The notes under the pieces: generated by a model
What the model was told of the DNA's origin: nothing
The model's input: only the letters and a program-made list of their open reading frames with translations
Databases searched by the model: none
Source: an uncultured Bacteroidales bacterium
GTDB taxonomy: Bacteria > Bacteroidota > Bacteroidia > Bacteroidales > UBA932
Direction of reading: 5' to 3'
DNA length: 64,000 nucleotides
Assembly: GCA_944326355.1 (NCBI GenBank)
Contig: CALVDO010000012.1
Location: forward strand, 1-64,000
Made by a program: the position numbers and the translations under genes
Shown: in pieces, positions 53,687 through 63,985 of the stretch
How the letters are laid out: each line of letters starts with the position of its first letter
Position numbering within the stretch: the first letter of the stretch is position 1

Positions 53687-56056
53687 ATGACTAAAGAAAA
53701 ATCCGGACTCCTCATCAGCTGCCTCGCGGCTGGAGTCCTGTTATGCGGCAGTTGTCCGCTTGATGCCCAGACAACTGGTATAACCGCCAGAGATGTGCTG
53801 AACCATGTGATATACATGACCCCAATGATAGAGGACGGCAGAGTCATTCTCCCCGAATCCCCCGACGACAGATACGAGATCCGCATTGCGGGCTCGTCCA
53901 ACGAGGCCGTCATCACGACTGACGGACAGATCATCACTCCGCTGGAGACGATGGAGGTCCAGCTCCTCTACAGGGTGATCAACAGGGAGGACTCCTCCGA
54001 CTCGTACATGTCCGACAACCTCGACGTGACGGTCACAGTGCCGGGCAGATACGAAAAGGAAGAAAAAGACAACGCCAGACCGGAAGTCCTGCCCGGAATC
54101 AGGGAGTGGAAGGGACTCACAGGCTCATTCCGCCTCGGAGACAAGTCCAGAATCGTGATTTCCGGACAGGAGCTTCATGAGACGGCCGAGGTGGTGCGTG
54201 AATACCTCACACATTTCACCGGCACAGGCCTCCCGATAGTGTCCGGAGAGCCGAGAAAAGGCGACATCCATCTCAGCCTCGCCGACCGTGAAGACCTCGG
54301 TGAGGAAGGCTACGCCATCGAGATCGGAGACATCGTCAGAGTGGAGGCGGCCGCTCCGAAAGGCTGCCTCTACGCCGGAACTACCCTCTCCCAGATGATC
54401 TCCTCCGATCCCGGACACGACGCACTTCCGAAAGGACTCATAAGGGACTATCCGGCATACGGCATAAGAGGCTGCATGATGGACGTGGCAAGAATCTACA
54501 TACCTCTCGACTATGTGTCGGAGATGGTAAGGTTCATGGCCTATTTCAAGATAAATGAGGTGCAGATGCACATCAACGACGACGGCGGCGAACAGCTGGC
54601 GTCATTCAGAGTCGAAAGCAAAAGATACCCTGAAATCAACAGCGGCATCAAGGCATCTGAAGTCTGGTCTCAGGAAGACTACCGAAGATTCCAGAAGGAG
54701 ATGGCGAGATACGGAGTGGACATAGTCACCGAGATAGACACCCCGGCTCACAGCCGCTTCGTGGCCCTGCACAATCCGGACTATATGCTCGACGACTCGC
54801 ACATCGACCTGACTGATCCCGAGGCACTCGGCTTCATCCGCAGCCTCTATGACGAATTTCTCGACGGGGAGGATCCCGTGTTCATAAGCAGGAACTTCCA
54901 CATCGGAGCAGATGAGTACCACAGGGGGACAAAATATGGTGACGACTTCATGAGATACCTCAACGAAATGATCTCCTATGTCAAGGGCAAGGGTCTGACC
55001 ACGAGAATGTGGGCCTCCATCGGAGGAGGCGGGCTGTGCAGCGACATTCCGGTCGAGAATGACGGAGTCGTAGCCAACTACTGGGCCTACTCCTGGGCGG
55101 ACTTCGAAAAGCTCGTCAGAGAGGGCTTCGTATGTCTGAACAACTCCCACGACCTCTATGTGGTTCCGGGCAGACTCACCGGCTATGACGACTATTTCAG
55201 CCTCGAAAAGAAATACTACTGCTGGGAGACGACAGACCTCAGCGGCAACTGGCCTCTCATGTCCCCGGCACATCCTCTTCTGGCAGGCTGTCAGGCATCC
55301 ATCTGGTACGACAAGAAAGTGGGCACCTCGCAGTTCGACTATTTCGACAGACAGAAGGACCAGACTGTATTCATCTCTGAAAAGGGCTGGTTCGGCGCAA
55401 GGGAGAAGGGACAGTCGTCCGAGGATTTCCTCTCCCGCATAGCCGAGCATTCAGCCGACGTGCCGGGCGTCAATCCGGGAAGGAACGTGGCCAGCAGGTC
55501 GGAAATCCTCGTGGCATACGACTTCAGCGGCAAGACTACTGAAGCCAAAGACCTGAGCGGCAACGGCTATGACGCCACGCTCGACGGAGCCCGCAAGGAA
55601 GGCGGCAGGCTGATTCTCGAAGGAGATGGCGTCATGAAACTGCCTTTCGCATCCGTGGGATTCCCGTACACAGTGAGCATGGACATCTTCATCGACCCGT
55701 CCACTCCTGAAAAGGCTGTCCTCTTTGAAGGCGCTGACGGCGTCATGTATCTCAACTGCGACGGCAAGGGCAGCATCGGATACGAAAGGAAGGGCTACAC
55801 ATATGTCCTGCCTTACGAAATCCCGGAGGGAAAATGGGTCAATGTCTCCATCGTCTGCGACAAGACCACCCTTCATCTGCTCATTGACGGGAAGAAAGTC
55901 GCTCAGGGGGCATACGCCGAAGATCCTGACGGAATGCCGGATTCTTCCACTTTCGTGATGCCGACCGAGTCCATAGGCAGCGGCCTGAAGGGCATGATCG
56001 ACAACTTCACGATCCGCAGAGACATACCTTCAGCCATCCAGCCGAGAGTGAAATGA
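53687..56056 (+). CDS. GH20-type beta-N-acetylhexosaminidase with C-terminal LamG-like domain
   Basis: A 789-aa secreted enzyme (signal peptide ends near PLDAQ). Residues ~30-125 look like an Ig-like domain. The GH20 N-domain (about 140-255) precedes the barrel, with RGCMMDVARIYIPLDYV, MHINDDGGEQ and D409-E410 in HIGADEYHRG as the catalytic pair. The C-terminus (about 605-785) is a concanavalin-like LamG domain (LVAYDFSGKTTEAKDLSGNG, YTVSMDIFIDPS, GMIDNFTIRR). The domain order is common in PUL hexosaminidases. It overlaps the next rhamnosidase start by 4 bp (ATGA). Confidence 0.9.
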   Translation: MTKEKSGLLISCLAAGVLLCGSCPLDAQTTGITARDVLNHVIYMTPMIEDGRVILPESPDDRYEIRIAGSSNEAVITTDGQIITPLETMEVQLLYRVINREDSSDSYMSDNLDVTVTVPGRYEKEEKDNARPEVLPGIREWKGLTGSFRLGDKSRIVISGQELHETAEVVREYLTHFTGTGLPIVSGEPRKGDIHLSLADREDLGEEGYAIEIGDIVRVEAAAPKGCLYAGTTLSQMISSDPGHDALPKGLIRDYPAYGIRGCMMDVARIYIPLDYVSEMVRFMAYFKINEVQMHINDDGGEQLASFRVESKRYPEINSGIKASEVWSQEDYRRFQKEMARYGVDIVTEIDTPAHSRFVALHNPDYMLDDSHIDLTDPEALGFIRSLYDEFLDGEDPVFISRNFHIGADEYHRGTKYGDDFMRYLNEMISYVKGKGLTTRMWASIGGGGLCSDIPVENDGVVANYWAYSWADFEKLVREGFVCLNNSHDLYVVPGRLTGYDDYFSLEKKYYCWETTDLSGNWPLMSPAHPLLAGCQASIWYDKKVGTSQFDYFDRQKDQTVFISEKGWFGAREKGQSSEDFLSRIAEHSADVPGVNPGRNVASRSEILVAYDFSGKTTEAKDLSGNGYDATLDGARKEGGRLILEGDGVMKLPFASVGFPYTVSMDIFIDPSTPEKAVLFEGADGVMYLNCDGKGSIGYERKGYTYVLPYEIPEGKWVNVSIVCDKTTLHLLIDGKKVAQGAYAEDPDGMPDSSTFVMPTESIGSGLKGMIDNFTIRRDIPSAIQPRVK

Positions 56057-58996
56057 GAATCATCAGACACTTGACACAGGCAGCCGCCGCATCCGTCCTG
56101 CTCGCGTGTGCGGCGGCATCTCAAAGCCTGTACGCATCCTCGGCAGGCGTGACGGAAGAGTCTTCCGGCACGCTCAGCAGCGCCCGATCCGACAGCCGGG
56201 GGCGGACATGCACACCGTCCCCGGACGCCGGACGGACTTCTGTTGCTGGACAGACCAGCCTGCAGCAGGTCAGAGCCGTAGACCTCCGCTGCGAGATGCT
56301 GACCGATCCGCTCGGGATAGACGGAGAGCCGCGCCTCAGCTGGAAACTCTCAGGATGCTCCGCGACGCAGACCGGCTACCGCATCCTCGTCGCCTCATCC
56401 GAAAAGCTGCTCGACTCCGGCATCGGAGACCTCTGGGACTCCGGTGAGGTGATGTCCGGGCAATCGGTGCTCGTGCCCTACGGCGGAAAGCCGCTCAAAA
56501 GCCGGGAGGAATGCTGGTGGAAAGTGAAGGTCATCACAGACGAGGGAGAATCCCGCTGGAGCAGCCCCGCGAAATGGACAATGGGACTGCTCGAGGAGAA
56601 GGAATGGCAGGCGAAGTGGACGGGACTAGACAGCAGCTTCGCATGGGAGGCCCCGAAGGCTCTGCACACGAGGCTCTCCGCCAGATATTTCAGACGGGAG
56701 TTCAAGGCGGACTCCCCTGTCCGGAAAGCCACCCTCTACATCTCGGGGCTCGGGCTATACAAGCTCTATGTCAACGGCGAGATGATCGGCACTCAGGAGC
56801 GCGCTCCAGCCCCGACGGACTATTCCAAGAGCGTGTTCTACAATGTCTTTGACATAACGGATGAGCTCCACAGGGGAGAGAACGCGCTCGGAGTCATCCT
56901 CGGAAACGGCCGGTTCTTCAGCATGAGAATAAGGGAAAACTACTACGCCCCGGGAGAGCACTGGCTCTACAATGTGCGCAACTTCGGTTTCCCGAGAATG
57001 CTGCTCCAGCTTGAGATTGAATATAAGGACGGCTCCCGCGAGACCATTGTCAGCGACGGAAGCTGGAAAGTGACAGCAGACGGTCCGATAAGGGCCAACA
57101 ACGAGTTTGACAGGGAGTTCTACAACGCCCTCAGAGAGATGGACGGATGGGCCGAGCCGGGATTCGACGACAGCGACTGGCTCGCTGCGGAAGAAGTCTC
57201 AGCCCCTGGTGGCAGGCTCAAGGCCCAGATGACCGCCCCGATCGAGGTGACGCAGACTCTCAAGCCGGTGTCCGTCACAGAGATCCGCCCCGGAGTCCAC
57301 ATCCTGGACATGGGTCAGAACATGGTCGGCTGGCTGAGATTCCGGGTGTCGGGTGAAGCCGGTGACACGGTACGCATCCGTTTTGCCGAAAGGCTGAATA
57401 AGGACGGAAGCCTATACATGGACAACATCCGCGAGGCCGAAGTTACTGACACTTACATCCTCAGCGGCAGAGGCACCGAAGACTGGCATCCGGTGTTCAC
57501 CTACCACGGATTCCGTTATGCGGAAGTCACCGGATGGCCGGGCAGATGCACCGCCAACTGCTTCGAAGGACAGGTTCTGCACGACAGGATGGAGATGACC
57601 GGCACATTCGAATGCTTGGACACCACCCTCAACCAGATCTACCGCAACGCCGTCTGGGGCATCAGGGGCAACTACAGAGGAATGCCTACCGACTGCCCTC
57701 AGCGCGACGAGCGGATGGGATGGCTCGGAGACAGGTCCACCGGCTCTCTCGGCGAGAGCTTCATCTTCTCTGTGAGAAACCTCTACGCCAAATGGCTCGA
57801 CGACATCGAAGAGTCGCAGAGGCCGGACGGCAGCCTTTCCGACATTGCACCGAACTATTGGGACTCATACACCAACAATGTCACCTGGCCCGCATCCTAT
57901 ATAATAATCGCCGATATGCTCTACCGCCAGTACGGGGACTCCAGGCCGATAGAGAGGCACTACGCGTCGATGAAGAAATGGATGGACCACATCCTTGAGA
58001 AGAATATGAAGGATCATGTGGTCACTCACGACCAGTTCGGAGACTGGTGCATGCCGCCGGACAGACCGGAGGATGTGGACAATCCTTCGCCGGACAGAAT
58101 CACGGACGGACTTCTGCTGGGTACGGCCTACTATCACCATCTTTCCCGGCTGATGGCCTCATTCGCAGAAATGCTCGGACTTGAGGGCGACGAGAGAGAG
58201 TTCTCAGACAGGGCCGCCAGAGTGCGCGAGGCCTTCAACGCGAGATTCTACGATGAGACTGCGGGCTGCTACGGCAACAACACCGTCACCGCCAACATCG
58301 TTGCTCTCATGTGCGGCCTCGTTCCTCAGGACAGGGTCGAGAGGGTGTTCGACAATGTCGTCTATAAGACTGAGACGGAATTCGGCGGACACGTGAGCTC
58401 CGGACTTATAGGCATCCAGTGGATGATGAGAGCCCTCTCCGACTACGGCAGGCCTGATCTGGCCCTGAAGACGGCGATGACCCGCGAATATCCCGGGGGG
58501 CTACATGATCGAGAACGGCGCGACAACGATATGGGAGCTGTGGAACGGCAACCTCGGCAACCCGGCAATGAACTCGATGAACCATGTAATGCTTCTTGGC
58601 GACCTCATCATCTGGTACTACCAGTATCTGGCGGGAATACGCAACGACCCTCAGTCGGCAGGCTTCAGCCGGATAGTCTTCAAGCCGTATCCTCTCGAGC
58701 CTTTGACGTTCGTGAAGGCTGAATACGAGACTCCGCACGGCCTCGCCGCAAGCCGATGGACTCGTGACGGAGACGCTTTCAGCTGGGAAGTGACCGTCCC
58801 GGCCAACACCACGGCGACAATCCATGTCCCGGCAGTATCGGCTGAAGAGGTGACAGAAGGCGGCAGAGAGGCATCGCTCAGGGACGATCTGGAATACCTC
58901 GGAACAGAAGACGGGCGCGTCATCTACAGGGCCGCTCCCGGACACTATGTATTCTCATCACGCATCCCGCAGCCACAAACGCCAGTCTGCCGCTAA
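56053..58996 (+). pseudogene. GH78 alpha-L-rhamnosidase with a +1 frameshift in a G6 tract
   Basis: The first frame (56053-58722) gives 889 aa and has the signal peptide, Ig-like, lectin-like (GLGLYKLYVNGEMI) and most of the catalytic domain with DCPQRDERMGWLGD. At the run of six G (58495-58500) the frame shifts. The second frame (to 58996) continues MIENGATTIWELWNG to the normal C-terminus. With one G fewer the reading would be EYPGGYMIENGATTIWELW. The frame as given loses the second catalytic Glu (in ATTIWE) and the C-terminal domain, so the product should be inactive. It could be real phase variation, a mutation or a sequencing error. It overlaps the GH20 by 4 bp. Confidence 0.88.
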
Positions 58997-59040
58997 AGCA
59001 CGATGATTTCCACTAATGAACATATTGAATTTCACCGCAA

Positions 59041-61770
59041 ATGAAACACTTGACAATGATAACCTCCGCAGCCGTCCTGCTCGCCGGGTGCTCGGCGGAC
59101 TGCGGCATTGAAGTCGACCGGATGACCTGCGAGCACATGGAGGCTCCGCAAGGACTGGACACGGAGGCTCCGCGTCTGAGCTGGACTCTGAAGGCGACTT
59201 CGCCCGACGAATACGGCCAGAGACAGACGGCCTACATGATAGAAGTGAAGCAGGAAAACCCGGACGGCTCGAAGGACGTCTGCTGGAACACCGGATGGAC
59301 AGAATCTTGCGAGACCCGGCTGATCGAATACGGAGGAGAGCCTCTGATCCCGGACAGGACATACTTCTGGAGAGTGAAGGTGCGCGACGAGCGAGGCAGG
59401 GAGTCCGGCTGGAGTCCAGAGGCCAAGTGGACTACCGGGCTGCTGGATCAGTCCGACTGGAGCGCGGAATGGATAGGCAGCGACGAGATCTTCGACCCCG
59501 AGACAGAGCCGGACTGCAACATCTCCGATCCGTGGCTGAGGAAGACGGTAGTTCTGGACAGGACTCCGGAAAAAGCTGTCATGTTCGCAGCCTCGGTCGG
59601 TTATCATGAACTGTATGTCAACGGGGTCAGAATCGGAGAAGATGTCCTTGCCCCGGCTGTCACCGATCATTCCAGACGGGCGAGATATGTTGCCTACGAC
59701 ATCAGCAGCCATCTCAGAAAAGGAGAGAATGTCATAGGTATCTGGCTCGGCGCCTCATGGTCGATCTACGCCGCCTACAAGACAGACGACAAGCCGCAGA
59801 CGCCTCTCGTCATGGCTCAGGCCGACATCTATTTCAGAGGCGATGCTATGGCTTCCCGACGCATCGTCACCGACGGCACATGGAAGACGCATCCGAGCCC
59901 GAACAAGCTCCTCGGCAAATGGGGCATGGGCAGCATGGGCGGCGAACTCTGGGACGCACGCAAAGAGATTCCCGACTGGAACCTCATCAGCTGCGACGAC
60001 TCCGGCTGGAAAAACGCCACCGTCTACAGTACGACTCTCGAAGTCACTGCACAGAACACCTACCCTAACAGGAAGGACACCGAGATCCGTCCGGTCAGCA
60101 TAGAAGAGATGGAGAACGGGGACTTCCGCGTCGACATGGGCACCAACTTCGCGGGATGGGTCGAGATTGACGTCAAGGGCAATCCCGGCGACAGGATCGA
60201 CTTTCTGTATTCCGAGAGGGAATATCTCGAGATGACATTCCGCAACCACAGCGCATACATAATCGGAGACTCGGGAGAGGGCACCTTCCGCAACAGGTTC
60301 AACTACGGGGCCGGAAGATGGATCACCATCAAGGGACTGAAGGAAAAGCCTGAACTCTCCGACATAAGAGGATGGATGGTGAGGACCGTGCATCCGAGAA
60401 TGACCGAGTTCCGCTGCTCCGACGACCTGCAGAACTGGATATACGACAGGGTGAGATGGACTTTCGAGAATCTTTCCATTGGAGGCTACATCGTGGACTG
60501 CCCACAGCGCGAAAGACTCGGCTACGGAGACGCCGCCTTCCTCACCTGCGAGACGGGCATGTACAGCTACAGTCTCGGCTCTCTCTACACCAAATGGCTG
60601 CTCGACTGGCGCGATGTCCAGGGCCGCGACTCCTGCATGAAGCCGCGCATCGGAGGCGGCATCCTTCCGCACACCGCTCCGACATACGACGGAGGCGGCG
60701 GACCGGCATGGGGCGGCTGCACAGCGTCTCTGGCATGGCTGAGCTGGCTGCACTACAACGACCGGAGAATCCTTGAGGACAACTTCGGGATGATCTCCGC
60801 CTGGCTCGACTTCCTCGACTCCCACACCGAGAACGGCATCCTGAAGAGGTGGGGCGGAGACTGGGACTATCTTGCCGACTGGCTATGGCCGGGAGCGACC
60901 GCCGAGGGAATGAACAATGACACTCCACAGGCAGAATGCTTCAACTCCTGCTTCCTCGCGTTCAACCTTTCCACTGCGGCAAAGATAGCCGGCGTCCTCG
61001 GGAAGGAAAAGGAGAGACAGCTGTGGACAGAACGCGCCGAAACAGTCAGAGCCGCAGTCCACCGCAAATATTTCAATGCGGACGACTTCAGCTACAGCGA
61101 CCGCTCGATGGGCAATCTGGCGCTCGCCCTGCTCGCGGAAGTGCCTCCGGCCGAGATCAGGGACAAGGTGATGAAGAGACTCGAAGACGAGATTCTCATC
61201 AACTGCCGTGGCCACATCGATGTGGGCATCATCGGCGGCGCCCTCATGTTCCAGCTCCTGAGAAGCGAGGGACGGGACGACCTGATCTACTCCATGACTT
61301 CCCAGACCGACTACCCGGGCTGGGGCAACATGAGAGCCCACGGAGCCACCACTCTCTGGGAAATGTGGGAGCCGGACCTGCCGAACCACTCCCTCTGCCA
61401 CGGCTCATTCCTCTATCCGGGGGCATGGTACATAGACGGGGTCGCAGGCATCCGCAGAGACGACTCATCCCCTGGTTTCAGGCACTTCATAGTCCGCTCC
61501 CCGCTCATCGGAGGCGACCCGATAAAATGGGCGGAAGCGACCTACGACTCCCCTGCCGGAGTGATCGGCTCATCATGGCGTCATGAGGACGGAATCTTCA
61601 TCCACGAAGTGACCGTTCCGGCCAACACCTCCGCCACCGTGCTCATCCCATGCCCGGAAGGAAGCGAAGTCTCCGAACCTTCCGGCCACGCCACAGACGC
61701 CGGAGCTGAAGGCCCGTACAGAAGATTCGAAGTCCCTGCCGGACACTATGTCTTTACCTGTGAACCGTAG
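59041..61770 (+). CDS. GH78-family alpha-L-rhamnosidase (intact; contains repeat copy 2)
   Basis: A 909-aa lipoprotein (lipobox VLLAGCSAD). The Ig-like N-domain (about 20-135) is followed by the lectin-like accessory domain (VGYHELYVNGVRI, VIGIWLGASWS), which is exactly the region copied at 35197-35638. Next come a beta-sandwich and the catalytic domain, with DCPQRERLGYGD and GATTLWEMWEPD, and a C-terminal sandwich ending AGHYVFTCEP. It belongs to the subgroup whose first motif is one residue shorter (RERLGYGD). It is probably active. It is the last gene of the PUL before a strong terminator. Confidence 0.93.
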   Translation: MKHLTMITSAAVLLAGCSADCGIEVDRMTCEHMEAPQGLDTEAPRLSWTLKATSPDEYGQRQTAYMIEVKQENPDGSKDVCWNTGWTESCETRLIEYGGEPLIPDRTYFWRVKVRDERGRESGWSPEAKWTTGLLDQSDWSAEWIGSDEIFDPETEPDCNISDPWLRKTVVLDRTPEKAVMFAASVGYHELYVNGVRIGEDVLAPAVTDHSRRARYVAYDISSHLRKGENVIGIWLGASWSIYAAYKTDDKPQTPLVMAQADIYFRGDAMASRRIVTDGTWKTHPSPNKLLGKWGMGSMGGELWDARKEIPDWNLISCDDSGWKNATVYSTTLEVTAQNTYPNRKDTEIRPVSIEEMENGDFRVDMGTNFAGWVEIDVKGNPGDRIDFLYSEREYLEMTFRNHSAYIIGDSGEGTFRNRFNYGAGRWITIKGLKEKPELSDIRGWMVRTVHPRMTEFRCSDDLQNWIYDRVRWTFENLSIGGYIVDCPQRERLGYGDAAFLTCETGMYSYSLGSLYTKWLLDWRDVQGRDSCMKPRIGGGILPHTAPTYDGGGGPAWGGCTASLAWLSWLHYNDRRILEDNFGMISAWLDFLDSHTENGILKRWGGDWDYLADWLWPGATAEGMNNDTPQAECFNSCFLAFNLSTAAKIAGVLGKEKERQLWTERAETVRAAVHRKYFNADDFSYSDRSMGNLALALLAEVPPAEIRDKVMKRLEDEILINCRGHIDVGIIGGALMFQLLRSEGRDDLIYSMTSQTDYPGWGNMRAHGATTLWEMWEPDLPNHSLCHGSFLYPGAWYIDGVAGIRRDDSSPGFRHFIVRSPLIGGDPIKWAEATYDSPAGVIGSSWRHEDGIFIHEVTVPANTSATVLIPCPEGSEVSEPSGHATDAGAEGPYRRFEVPAGHYVFTCEP
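59449..59890 (+). repeat. 442-bp perfect direct repeat, copy 2
   Basis: The source copy, inside the intact rhamnosidase (residues 137-283). Identical to 35197-35638 in the same orientation. Confidence 0.93.
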
Positions 61771-61782
61771 AAACAGCCAATC

Positions 61783-62146
61783 CTATTGAACAACGGCGAG
61801 GGCGCAATAAAATCCACCCTCGCCGTTTTCACTTATTTCCTTGTCCTTTGTATGGTCGCCGTGCATTTGCGCTATCAGGTGAAGAATGTAGTCAATGTTT
61901 ATCTCCACCTGTTTTATAAGCTCCATCTCGAAAACGATGTCGTCGTTCACATTCACAACATCGCCTTCTTTCTGTTTGCGGTACTTGTCATAAAGATCAA
62001 TGTATATGCCGTGATAGTCCTGCACATCTCGTGGCGAAAGTATTTCCATGCCTGCGAATTGGTCAAAGGATGACCGTGTCCACATAGTTGTTATCCACAA
62101 GGTATTTGCGGATTTTCTGTTCAGTCCCACTTCGATAGGTTGCCAT
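61783..62146 (-). pseudogene. Scar of a type I restriction-modification locus (hsdM piece joined to hsdR 3' end)
   Basis: From 62146 the minus strand reads [20 protein letters not shown] then YVDTVI, which resembles the HsdM (N6-adenine methylase) region that precedes its LPxNLFFGT motif. After a stop near 62063 and in another frame, the sequence becomes [51 protein letters not shown] and IDYILHLI, the C-terminal helical domain of HsdR. So most of hsdM, any hsdS, and most of hsdR are deleted. Gene order is read from these pieces; neither is functional. The 3' end overlaps the PUL terminator. Confidence 0.75.
61792..61829 (+). terminator. Terminator at the end of the PUL
   Basis: ACGGCGAGGG (61793-61802) pairs perfectly with CCCTCGCCGT (61817-61826), followed by TTT. 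It lies 22 bp after the last rhamnosidase stop and within the 3' end of the hsdR remnant. Confidence 0.85.
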
Positions 62147-62320
62147 TGTCTTCTGTTTAATAATTCAAAAAATCGTCCCTACGAACAGGACGTCCAAAGG
62201 TTGCATATCTTCGTAAAAGATGACGGCTGCCCTACAAATGGGCGCATAATATCGAACTTTAACGAAAATAAGATAAAGCAGAAGTATAATTATGAGATAT
62301 TAAAGCCCCCATATCTTTTG

Positions 62321-62350
62321 TTGTAAAAATCATTAAACTTATTACCTTTG
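62321..62350 (+). promoter_or_regulatory. Sulfatase promoter
   Basis: TTG (62321-62323), a 19-bp spacer and TACCTTTG (62343-62350), a full consensus match. The leader to the ATG at 62462 would be about 105 nt. Confidence 0.72.
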
Positions 62351-62461
62351 TATCAGCCGATTGACTTACAATTTCCTCACAAATAGGCAATGATATTACA
62401 ATTTAGGGACAAGAAGACACAAAATGTCCATAAATACGAACACTATAACAATTCATTGACA

Positions 62462-63985
62462 ATGAACACTAAAACAGCCAGAAGCCTTCGTCTGCTGCCG
62501 TTCGCTGCAGCGGCAGCGGCGGCCTGCGGCTGCTCCGATGAGGCGCAGCGGCAGCCCAACGTGATCATCATCCTCGCAGACGACCTCGGGTGCGGAGATG
62601 TCAGCGCCCTCGGATCGCAGGTCATCTCCACGCCGAATCTCGACAGGATGTGCAGCGAAGGCCTCAACCTGACGGACGCCCATTCCGCAGCTCCGACATC
62701 CACTCCGAGCAGATTCTCCCTGATGACCGGCCTGTATCCGTGGCGCAACAGCGAGGCGGAGATTCTCACGGGCGACGCCAACCTTCTCATAGACGAGGGC
62801 CAGCCTACCATCGCCTCCATGATGAAAGACGCCGGCTACACCACTGCCGCCATCGGCAAATGGCATCTCGGACTGGGACGCGGGACTATCGACTGGAACG
62901 AAGAGATCTCCCCTTGTCCGAACGACATCGGCTTCGACAGCTCCTTCATTATAGCGGCAACGGTGGACAGAGTGCCGACAGTGTATGTGGAGAACGGAAG
63001 AGTCCCGGGGCTCGACCCTGCCGACCCGCTTCAGGTCAGCTACACGGAAAACTTCCCGGGAGAGCCGACGGCCATCTCCAATCCGGAGCTCATGCGGATG
63101 AAGTGGTCTCAGGGGCACAGCTGCTCCGTCGTCAACGGCATTCCGCGAATCGGCTATCAGAAGGGCGGAAAATCCGCATATTGGAATGACGAGGACATGG
63201 CTGACGTCTTTCTTGAAAAAGTCAGAGACTTCATTAATGAGAACAAGGACAAGCCTTTCTTCCTGTACTACGGTCTGCATCAGCCTCATGTGCCGAGGAC
63301 TCCGCACTCCAGATTCGTAGGCAGCAGCGGAATGGGGCCGAGGGGAGACGTGATCGTTGAAGCCGACTGGTGTGTAGGACAGCTCCTCGACTTGCTCGAC
63401 GAGACCGGACTTTCGGAAAACACCATCGTCATCTTCTCGAGTGACAACGGGCCGGTGCTTGACGACGGGTATGTCGACCAGGCCGCTGAAAAGTGGGGCG
63501 ACGTCTCACCTGCCCTCCCATACCGTGGCGGGAAATACAGTCTCTACGACGGAGGCACCCATGTGCCGTTCTTCGTGCGCTGGAAAGGCCACATAGAGCC
63601 GGGCAGCGAGTCCGACGCCCTTGTGAGCCAGATGGATCTGTTCGCCTCTCTCGCGGCTCTTACGGGACAGAAGACGCCGGAGGGGCTCGACAGCAGGAAC
63701 GTCCTCGACGCGCTTCTCGGCAAGTCCGACGAGGGTCGCGAAGACCTCGTCCTCGGATCAAACGGCCGCCTGACCTACAGACTCGGAGACTGGCATCTCA
63801 TCCCTCCATACGAAGGGCCACTGAAAGACGCCACCAACATCGAGCTGGGCAATTCGGACTCATGGGCGCTCTACAATCTCGGAGCGGACATCCATGAAGA
63901 CAGCGACCTCGCAGCTCAGCATCCGGACAAAGTCCGCGAAATGCAGGAGCGCATGGCAGCCGTCACCGGAAATGTCCTGAAGTGA
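62462..63985 (+). CDS. Ser-type sulfatase (S1 family arylsulfatase-like)
   Basis: A 507-aa sulfatase with a lipoprotein-like signal (AAAAAAACGCS). The metal site begins VIIILADDLGCGD. The active-site signature is S80-T-P-S-R84, so the formylglycine precursor is Ser rather than Cys and needs an anaerobic sulfatase-maturing enzyme (not in this window). Other motifs include AAIGKWHLG, HQPHVPRTPHSRF, IVIFSSDNGP and LPYRGGKYSLYDGGTHVPFF. It removes sulfate from sugars; the sugar is unknown. The start at 62462 was chosen over 62390 because the signal peptide begins there. It has its own promoter and lies outside the 24-kb repeat-bounded segment, so it may or may not act with the PUL. Confidence 0.93.
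   Translation: MNTKTARSLRLLPFAAAAAAACGCSDEAQRQPNVIIILADDLGCGDVSALGSQVISTPNLDRMCSEGLNLTDAHSAAPTSTPSRFSLMTGLYPWRNSEAEILTGDANLLIDEGQPTIASMMKDAGYTTAAIGKWHLGLGRGTIDWNEEISPCPNDIGFDSSFIIAATVDRVPTVYVENGRVPGLDPADPLQVSYTENFPGEPTAISNPELMRMKWSQGHSCSVVNGIPRIGYQKGGKSAYWNDEDMADVFLEKVRDFINENKDKPFFLYYGLHQPHVPRTPHSRFVGSSGMGPRGDVIVEADWCVGQLLDLLDETGLSENTIVIFSSDNGPVLDDGYVDQAAEKWGDVSPALPYRGGKYSLYDGGTHVPFFVRWKGHIEPGSESDALVSQMDLFASLAALTGQKTPEGLDSRNVLDALLGKSDEGREDLVLGSNGRLTYRLGDWHLIPPYEGPLKDATNIELGNSDSWALYNLGADIHEDSDLAAQHPDKVREMQERMAAVTGNVLK

Noticed and set aside
58505..58996. A separate 163-aa gene
   Set aside because: It is the conserved C-terminal part of the GH78 gene starting at 56053, separated only by a frameshift in a G run.
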